DNA from: Planctomycetota bacterium
GTDB taxonomy: Bacteria > Planctomycetota > Phycisphaerae > Phycisphaerales > UBA1924
Assembly (NCBI GenBank): GCA_023432465.1
Contig: JAEYUO010000017.1
Span: 1-10,685 of the forward strand
Length of the DNA: 10,685 nucleotides
Direction of reading: 5' to 3'
The notes below the pieces were generated by a model that ran no database searches, had not been told where the DNA came from, and saw only the letters and a list, made by a program, of their open reading frames with translations. Below, one piece after another: positions 6,249 through 10,685 of the stretch (within the stretch, counting starts at the first letter, position 1; each line of letters begins with the position of its first letter). A program made the position numbers and the translations under genes.

Positions 6249-6932
6249 TCAGCCGCCCTTCTGCGGCAGGCGCGCGAGGTCATCATCCTTGCCCATCAGG
6301 ATGAGCACATCGTTCTTGCGGAGGGGGTCTTCGGGGCGGGGCATCTCGACGCGGTGCGTGCCGCCGGTGGGACTTTCGAGGTCGCGCGGCCGCTTGACGG
6401 CGACGACGTGCAGGCCGACCGATCCGCGGAGGTTGAGCTCGACAAGGGTCTTGCCGACCCACTCCTCGGGGGTCAGGACTTCCGCCACGCTGTACCCCTC
6501 ATGGAACTCGATCTGGTTGAGGAACCGCGGCGCGGCGATGCGGTTGGTCCATCGGTCGGCGGATTCTTCCTCGGGGTTGAAGGTCTCATCCGCGCCGACC
6601 TTTCGGAGGATGCGTGCGGCGACCGGCGAGTGCGCCCGCGCGATGACGCGTTTGATCCCAAGCTGTTTGAGGATCACGGTGGTCAGCACGGTGGCCTCGA
6701 AGTTGTTGCCGATGCACACGATGGCGACACGCGCATCCTCGGGAACATTGGCGCGCAGGGCGTCCTCATCGGTGGAATCCAGTGCAACCGCGAGCGCGAC
6801 TTTGTCGCGCATGGATTCGACGTTGGAGCGGACCTTGTCAATCGCGGCGACATCGATGCCGCGGGTGCCAAGACGCTCCGCCAGGCGTGCGCCGACCTGA
6901 CCCATACCGATGACGATGACACTGCCGCTCAT
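6249..6932 (-). CDS. ktrA: Ktr K+ uptake regulatory subunit KtrA (RCK domain)
   Basis: 227 residues, the single-RCK size of KtrA/KtrC rather than the tandem-RCK TrkA (about 458). Cytosolic subunit that forms a ring on the KtrB membrane protein and gates K+ uptake on nucleotide binding. The RCK_N Rossmann fold is clear: VIVIGMGQVG (5-14) with the G9-x-G11-x-x-G14 loop and an acidic D32 at the end of strand 2, IVCIGNN (71-77), then GADETFNPEEESADRW (113-128), the usual end of the domain. RCK_C occupies about 150-222 (EVLTPEEWVGKTLVELNLRG, then NDVLILMGKDDDL). It starts 10 nt after ktrB, with AAGGG overlapping the ktrB stop codon, so the two are translationally linked in one transcript. Confidence 0.96.
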   Translation of the reverse strand: MSGSVIVIGMGQVGARLAERLGTRGIDVAAIDKVRSNVESMRDKVALAVALDSTDEDALRANVPEDARVAIVCIGNNFEATVLTTVILKQLGIKRVIARAHSPVAARILRKVGADETFNPEEESADRWTNRIAAPRFLNQIEFHEGYSVAEVLTPEEWVGKTLVELNLRGSVGLHVVAVKRPRDLESPTGGTHRVEMPRPEDPLRKNDVLILMGKDDDLARLPQKGG

Positions 6933-6939
6933 GGGGAGA

Positions 6940-6944
6940 CCCTT
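6940..6944 (-). promoter_or_regulatory. ktrA: Shine-Dalgarno of ktrA
   Basis: AAGGG on the minus strand, overlapping the TAA stop of ktrB and ending 7 nt before the ktrA ATG. As an internal gene of a transcript ktrA needs a ribosome-binding site, and it has one while its upstream neighbours do not. Confidence 0.6.
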
Positions 6945-8793
6945 ATCCGAGTGTGACGCCTTCGCGTGGGAAGAGGTAGGACCGGGCCGGGGGCCGACGG
7001 ATCATCAGCACGCCCAGGAGCGTGAGCGGCCCGACCCGGCCGAGGAACATGGTGAGCGTGATGATGAGCTTTCCGGGGTCCGAGAGCTGCGCGGTGATGC
7101 CGAGCGAGAGGCCCGTAGTGGTCGCCGCGCTCACGGCCTCAAAGAGCAACACGAACGGATCCGCTTCCCGCTCCACCAGGCAGAGCGCAAGCGTCGAAAA
7201 CAGAACCAGTGCGAGCATGCAGATCGCGATGGCCCCCGCCTTGCGGATGAGCGTCTCGGGGATGGCACGCCCGGCGGATTCGGTCTCGGCCCGGCCGCGG
7301 ATCGTGGCCAGAACCGCCAGCACAAGCAGCGCAAGAGTGGTGGTCTTGAGACCCCCGGCCATGGATCCGGGAGAACCGCCCACGAACATGAGCGCGATGA
7401 GCGTCAGCCGCGAGGCGGGGGTGAGTTCATCCATCGGGATGGTGTTGAACCCCGCGGTGCGGGCCGAGAGCGACATGAACCATGCGTCCGCGCTGCGCGT
7501 CGGGAGGGACGGCTCGCCCGCGCCCGCCTGCGAAAGCAAGAGGATGATGGCGCCGCCAACGAGCAGGCAGGCCGTGGTGAGGAGTGTGAGGCGGGAGTGA
7601 AGGGAAAGCCGGTGACGGGATCCGGGAGAGGCGGATGTGCGGCTGCGCCGGCCGCGGGCCGCGCGGGCAAGGTCCTGCAGCACGGGGAATCCGATGCCGC
7701 CGAGGATGATGAGTGGACCGATGACGGCCCAGGAGAGCGGGCTTGCGCGATACGACTGCAGACTGTCGCCGGTAATGTCAAACCCGGCGTTGCAGAACGC
7801 GCTGATGGCGTGGAACGCGCTCATGCCCAGTCGCTCGCGAAACGCCATCGTGCCGCCACTCGGCGAAGCCCAGAAGGGCAGCAGGAGGAGCGCGCCGATG
7901 AGCTCGAAGAAGAGGGTGATGCCGACGACCGTAAGGGCAAAGCGGCGCAAGTCCGAGACCGACTGGTGTTCGAGCAGGTCACGCATGGTGACGTGCTCTT
8001 TGAGGGAGAGCGAGCCGCGGAGAAGCGCGGCAAACGTCGCGCCGAACACGACGATGCCCAGACCTCCAAGCTGGATGAGCAGTGCGATGACGGCCTGCCC
8101 GGCCGGGGTGAAGTCGCCGGCCGTTGAACGGACAGTGAGGCCGGTGACGCAGGTCGCGCTGGTGGCGGTGAAGAGCGCGTCGATCCAACTTGTGGTCGCG
8201 CCGGTGGAGCAGCGCGGCAGCATGAGCAGCGCGGTCCCGCAGAGGATGAGCAGGACAAACGTCGCGGGGAGCAGCAGGCCGGGTGCGTTGAAGCGTCGCA
8301 GGAGCGCAAGACCCAGCCGGGCAATGGCGATGAGCGCGGCGAGCAGGGAAGCCCCATCAAGGCACACCAGCGCAAGCCGGGGCATGTTGAGAAGCCACAT
8401 CGCCAGTGCGGTGACGGGAAGCACGAGGTAGATGACCCCGTCAAAGCCGGTCGGGGGATGCGCCTGCTCGCTCTTGGATTGCGCTCGTCGCAGCCGGAGC
8501 GATCCGGCCCACATGGTGATTACGCCACGCGTGCCGTCACGCCGGTAGGCGGGGTTCAGGAACGAGAGCGCGGCGGCCGCACCCATCAGTTGCAGAAGCT
8601 GGAGCGCGACCAGAAGAAAGTGCGGGACAATCGGCTCGTGGAAACCATCCCGCAGTGCGCCGCACCACGCCGCGCCAAGCCCAAGCAGGGCCACGGCGGC
8701 GGTGCCGATGAACCGGCGCGTGTCTGCACGCTCGCGCGGGTCGAGAAGGGTGTCGGGAGAGGGCGGGGGAAGAGTGGGATCCGACCGAATCAT
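6943..8793 (-). CDS. ktrB: Ktr K+ transporter KtrB with N-terminal membrane extension
   Basis: 616 residues, against about 450 for classic KtrB. K+-conducting membrane subunit of the Trk/Ktr/HKT superfamily. All four pore-loop filters are visible: TSATCVTGL (G218), SAFCNAGFD (G337), SARTAGFN (G448) and SAATTTGLS (G561). KtrB hallmarks are the glycine-rich gate loop GGSPGSMAGGLKTTT (472-486) and the conserved arginine of MFLGRVGP (R586). The canonical part begins around residue 170. Ahead of it are about four extra hydrophobic segments (approx. 28-48, 59-79, 119-136, 140-165) that classic KtrB lacks. A loop of about 25 basic/Ser-rich residues (376-400) sits between the second and third repeats. 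I chose MIRSDP because upstream codons overlap the CDF gene and are non-conserved; a TACTCT box lies 8 nt before it. Downstream ktrA confirms the role. Confidence 0.95.
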   Translation of the reverse strand: MIRSDPTLPPPSPDTLLDPRERADTRRFIGTAAVALLGLGAAWCGALRDGFHEPIVPHFLLVALQLLQLMGAAAALSFLNPAYRRDGTRGVITMWAGSLRLRRAQSKSEQAHPPTGFDGVIYLVLPVTALAMWLLNMPRLALVCLDGASLLAALIAIARLGLALLRRFNAPGLLLPATFVLLILCGTALLMLPRCSTGATTSWIDALFTATSATCVTGLTVRSTAGDFTPAGQAVIALLIQLGGLGIVVFGATFAALLRGSLSLKEHVTMRDLLEHQSVSDLRRFALTVVGITLFFELIGALLLLPFWASPSGGTMAFRERLGMSAFHAISAFCNAGFDITGDSLQSYRASPLSWAVIGPLIILGGIGFPVLQDLARAARGRRSRTSASPGSRHRLSLHSRLTLLTTACLLVGGAIILLLSQAGAGEPSLPTRSADAWFMSLSARTAGFNTIPMDELTPASRLTLIALMFVGGSPGSMAGGLKTTTLALLVLAVLATIRGRAETESAGRAIPETLIRKAGAIAICMLALVLFSTLALCLVEREADPFVLLFEAVSAATTTGLSLGITAQLSDPGKLIITLTMFLGRVGPLTLLGVLMIRRPPARSYLFPREGVTLG

Positions 8794-8801
8794 GAGCGGG
8801 T

Positions 8802-8807
8802 AGAGTA
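8802..8807 (-). promoter_or_regulatory. TACTCT -10-like box, leaderless spacing
   Basis: GATACTCT on the minus strand, the TACTCT ending 8 nt before the ktrB ATG; CTGACC, a partial -35, lies 18 nt upstream, overlapping the CDF stop codon. It suggests that ktrBA can be transcribed on its own as well as from upstream. Confidence 0.45.
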
Positions 8808-8827
8808 TCGTGGCGGCGGTGGAAGGG

Positions 8828-9775
8828 TCAGTCGCTGGCGGTTGGTGTGCGTTCGTGCGGCTCGATGTGGATGTGTACATCGGCGACGCGGGGCAGCTGC
8901 GCGCGGATGGCCGCACGGACGCGGCCGCCGACAACGTGGGCCTCGCTCACGGGCATGCGCCCATCTACCTCGACGTGCATCTCCAGGAACAAGCGAGAGC
9001 CGGAGGTGCGGGCACGGGTCTTCTCGATGCCCCGAACTCCATCAATCGAGAGGGCGATGGCCTTTGCGGGCTCGATGATCGCATCGGCCGCGCCGGGAGG
9101 ATCGGCGTCCATGAGCTCGTGCAGCGGGATGCGGAGCAGACGCCAGCCGTTGTAACAGATGATGCCCGCGGCAAAGAGCGCGGCGTAATCGTCGGCGCTG
9201 GCCCAGCGGCTGGTTGCGCCGGACGCGGCGGCGGTAGTGCCAAACACGTGCTCGCCGAAGAGGGCGATCGAGATGCCGATGAACGCCGCGGCGGACGTGA
9301 TGGCATCGGAGCGGTGGTGCCACGCGTCGACCTCCACGACGCCGCTATGGGCTTCGTGCGCAATGGTCAGTACGCGGCGGAACAGCACTTCCTTGACGAT
9401 GATGACGACCACCAGCACGATGAGCGTGAAGGGCGCGGGTGCGTGGTGCGGCGTGATGATCTCGTGGATCGATTTGACCGCGATGCCCACACCCGCGGCG
9501 ATGACCAGAGCCGAGACGACGAGGGCGGCGAGGGACTCGGCCTTGCCGTGGCCCCACGGGTGATTCTCGTCGGCCGGACGTGAGCTGATTCTCAGCCCGC
9601 CCCAGATGACCACGGAGCCGAGGATGTCGGTCATCGACTCGACGGCATCGGCGACGAGTGCATAGGAGTTGCCGAGAAGGCCCGCTACGAGCTTGGTTCC
9701 GGCCAGCGCAATGTTCACCAGCAGGCCGACGACGGCGATGCGCTGGGCGCGGAGGTTGTTGGCCGGCTCGGACAT
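8828..9775 (-). CDS. Cation diffusion facilitator (CDF) family metal exporter
   Basis: 315 residues, the usual CDF size. Inner-membrane H+/divalent-metal antiporter that exports metals such as Zn, Fe, Mn, Co or Ni; specificity is not determined. Six membrane segments: about 12-34, 38-60, 80-100, 116-131, 160-178 and 196-210. Transport-site motifs are VADAVESMTD in TM2 (E46 and D50) and HHRSDA in TM5 (H153/D157). Between TM2 and TM3 is the typical DENHPWGHGKAES (69-81). The cytosolic C-terminal domain (about 220-305) ends in HIHIEPH with several histidines, as in metal-sensing tails. TM2 shows E-x3-D where YiiP has D-x3-D and ZitB H-x3-D, by my alignment. It starts 31 nt after the methyltransferase stop and lies 34 nt ahead of ktrB. 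Confidence 0.94.
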   Translation of the reverse strand: MSEPANNLRAQRIAVVGLLVNIALAGTKLVAGLLGNSYALVADAVESMTDILGSVVIWGGLRISSRPADENHPWGHGKAESLAALVVSALVIAAGVGIAVKSIHEIITPHHAPAPFTLIVLVVVIIVKEVLFRRVLTIAHEAHSGVVEVDAWHHRSDAITSAAAFIGISIALFGEHVFGTTAAASGATSRWASADDYAALFAAGIICYNGWRLLRIPLHELMDADPPGAADAIIEPAKAIALSIDGVRGIEKTRARTSGSRLFLEMHVEVDGRMPVSEAHVVGGRVRAAIRAQLPRVADVHIHIEPHERTPTASD

Positions 9776-9783
9776 GAGGGTGG

Positions 9784-9789
9784 AGCGTA
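9784..9789 (-). promoter_or_regulatory. TACGCT -10-like box, leaderless spacing
   Basis: GATACGCT on the minus strand, the TACGCT ending 8 nt before the CDF ATG. The GATACNCT core and 8-nt spacing match those at ktrB. No Shine-Dalgarno is present; a partial -35 CTGACG lies 15 nt upstream. Confidence 0.45.
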
Positions 9790-9806
9790 TCGCCGACCCG
9801 GAGGCG

Positions 9807-10625
9807 TCAGGCGGTAGCGGCGATGCAGACGATGTGATGCTCGGTGGGGTTCACTCGGGCGAACGATGGATCGGCCGCCCCCGGTGGGGACAGGTCTTCG
9901 ATCACTTCTGTCCGCGAAAAGCCCGCTTCGTGCAGCGCATCGCGGAGTTCGGGGACGGACCACAGCCGCCAGTGATAGACGAAGGCATCAAAGTGCTGCG
10001 CAATGATCTCCCCTTCGACTTCGATCCGGAAGTGCAGGGCATTGAGAACGCGCGCCGTGAAGGCATCGACGCTGCGCTGCTCCCACGTGTAGAGGATGCG
10101 CTCTGAGGGCTCGCGCCCGGGGTGCGTGCGGTGGACAAGGCCGGTGCGAAACGCGGCCGCGCCTCCATAGGTATCGCAGATGAACACACCGCGGCAGCAC
10201 AGCCGATCGCGGACGGATCGGAGGTACGCGAGCAAATCGGTGCGTGTGTGCAGCTCGCCGATCGAGAAGTTGCCCACGAAGATGGCATCGGGAGCGGCCG
10301 CCGCCGGTTCATGGGGCGCGCGGACATCTTTTGTGCGCCACACGAGCCGGGCAGGATCGAGATCGGATTCCGCCGCGCGGGCGCTGCCGAAGGCGATCGC
10401 GCCCGGATCAAGATCCGTCGCGACCGCGTGGGCGAGCGGGTCGGTGGCGACCCATACCCGCGAGACAGCGCCGGAGCCGGAAAAGTCCTCGTGAAGGATG
10501 TGAGCAGGGGGGTGCCCGGGCGGGGCAGTGCGGGCGTGGGCCGCCCGGATGAGCTCCACAACAGCGGCGGGCCGTTGGACGCACAGTTCATAAAGGAAGA
10601 GATGCTCATCGCGTGCTGCGGGCAT
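9807..10625 (-). CDS. Class I SAM-dependent methyltransferase, substrate unknown
   Basis: 272 residues, soluble, no signal peptide. The class I Rossmann methyltransferase layout is visible: motif I EDFSGSGAVSRVW (46-58) with the glycine loop G50-S-G52; an acidic end of strand 2 in AVATDLDPGAI (67-77) with D71/D73 to hold the SAM ribose; DAIFVGNFSIGEL (113-125) as motif IV; and GVFICDTYGG (146-155) after a helix LLAYLRSVRDRLCCRG, as in small-molecule or protein methyltransferases. The C-terminal half (about 176-272) is a beta-rich substrate region ending HHIVCIAA. The target cannot be read from sequence. A TAACCT box sits 6 nt before the ATG with no Shine-Dalgarno. It is first in the run of four genes with CDF, ktrB and ktrA, though a functional link to ion transport is not evident. 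Confidence 0.88.
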   Translation of the reverse strand: MPAARDEHLFLYELCVQRPAAVVELIRAAHARTAPPGHPPAHILHEDFSGSGAVSRVWVATDPLAHAVATDLDPGAIAFGSARAAESDLDPARLVWRTKDVRAPHEPAAAAPDAIFVGNFSIGELHTRTDLLAYLRSVRDRLCCRGVFICDTYGGAAAFRTGLVHRTHPGREPSERILYTWEQRSVDAFTARVLNALHFRIEVEGEIIAQHFDAFVYHWRLWSVPELRDALHEAGFSRTEVIEDLSPPGAADPSFARVNPTEHHIVCIAATA

Positions 10626-10631
10626 GGCTTG

Positions 10632-10637
10632 AGGTTA
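10632..10637 (-). promoter_or_regulatory. TAACCT -10-like box, leaderless spacing
   Basis: GATAACCT on the minus strand, the TAACCT ending 6 nt before the methyltransferase ATG, placing the expected start of transcription on the ATG. No clear -35. The remaining bases to the window end (10638-10685) show nothing else. Confidence 0.4.
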
Positions 10638-10685
10638 TCTGACGTGCTTGGTCCATGGTTCGGCGTCTGGTGCGCGAAGGAGGGG

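Noticed and set aside
6910..8127. 405-residue + strand frame antisense to ktrB
   Set aside because: Charged low-complexity shadow; the minus strand encodes a clear KtrB.
8794..8934. Longer ktrB start (47 extra residues)
   Set aside because: It would overlap the CDF gene by about 107 bp and add Ser/Pro/Arg shadow sequence; the ATG at 8793 has a -10-like box.

Overview
The window is very GC-rich DNA holding nine complete protein genes, all on the minus strand, so transcription runs from high to low coordinates. No RNA gene, transposase, integrase or CRISPR array is visible. Nothing in it is a firm taxonomic marker. The high GC, the dispersed GC-rich hairpin repeats, the long-form isocitrate dehydrogenase and the widespread absence of Shine-Dalgarno sequences together suggest an environmental planctomycete, perhaps Phycisphaerae-like. 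That assignment is inference.

Right part (about 10625 down to 6249): four closely spaced genes read methyltransferase, cation diffusion facilitator (CDF) transporter, ktrB, ktrA, with gaps of 31, 34 and 10 nt. The last three are membrane ion-transport genes. KtrB is the K+ channel subunit and KtrA its cytosolic nucleotide-binding regulatory partner. KtrB carries an unusual N-terminal extension of about 170 residues.

Middle (6248 to 2699): a 173-bp spacer with a short direct repeat and a C-rich, rut-like transcript tail is followed by a YajQ-family nucleotide-binding protein, a membrane acyltransferase-3 protein, and icd, the NADP-dependent isocitrate dehydrogenase of the TCA cycle. icd has a 182-bp upstream region and a clear Shine-Dalgarno sequence.

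Left part (2698 to 1): two poorly characterised genes, a small WGR-like/glycine-motif protein and a cysteine-rich DUF1963-like protein, lie among repeats. A composite module sits just after the stop codon of icd, the small gene and the DUF1963 gene. It consists of a long CTCTCCCC hairpin, a second hairpin, a conserved linker and, in most copies, a GC hairpin ending in a T-tract on the minus strand, so it looks like a mobile or amplified transcription terminator. Beyond the DUF1963 gene, positions 1-560 are non-coding and hold two copies of a roughly 190-bp unit. Each copy has a 9-bp tandem array directly abutting a bulged hairpin, and the copies differ by exactly one 9-bp unit.

A pattern runs through the window: six of the nine genes have a TAnnnT box 6-10 nt upstream of the ATG and no Shine-Dalgarno sequence, as expected for leaderless transcripts. 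The two genes with clear Shine-Dalgarno sequences, icd and ktrA, lack such a box at that distance. I see no complete new biological system. The most interesting material is the non-coding architecture.
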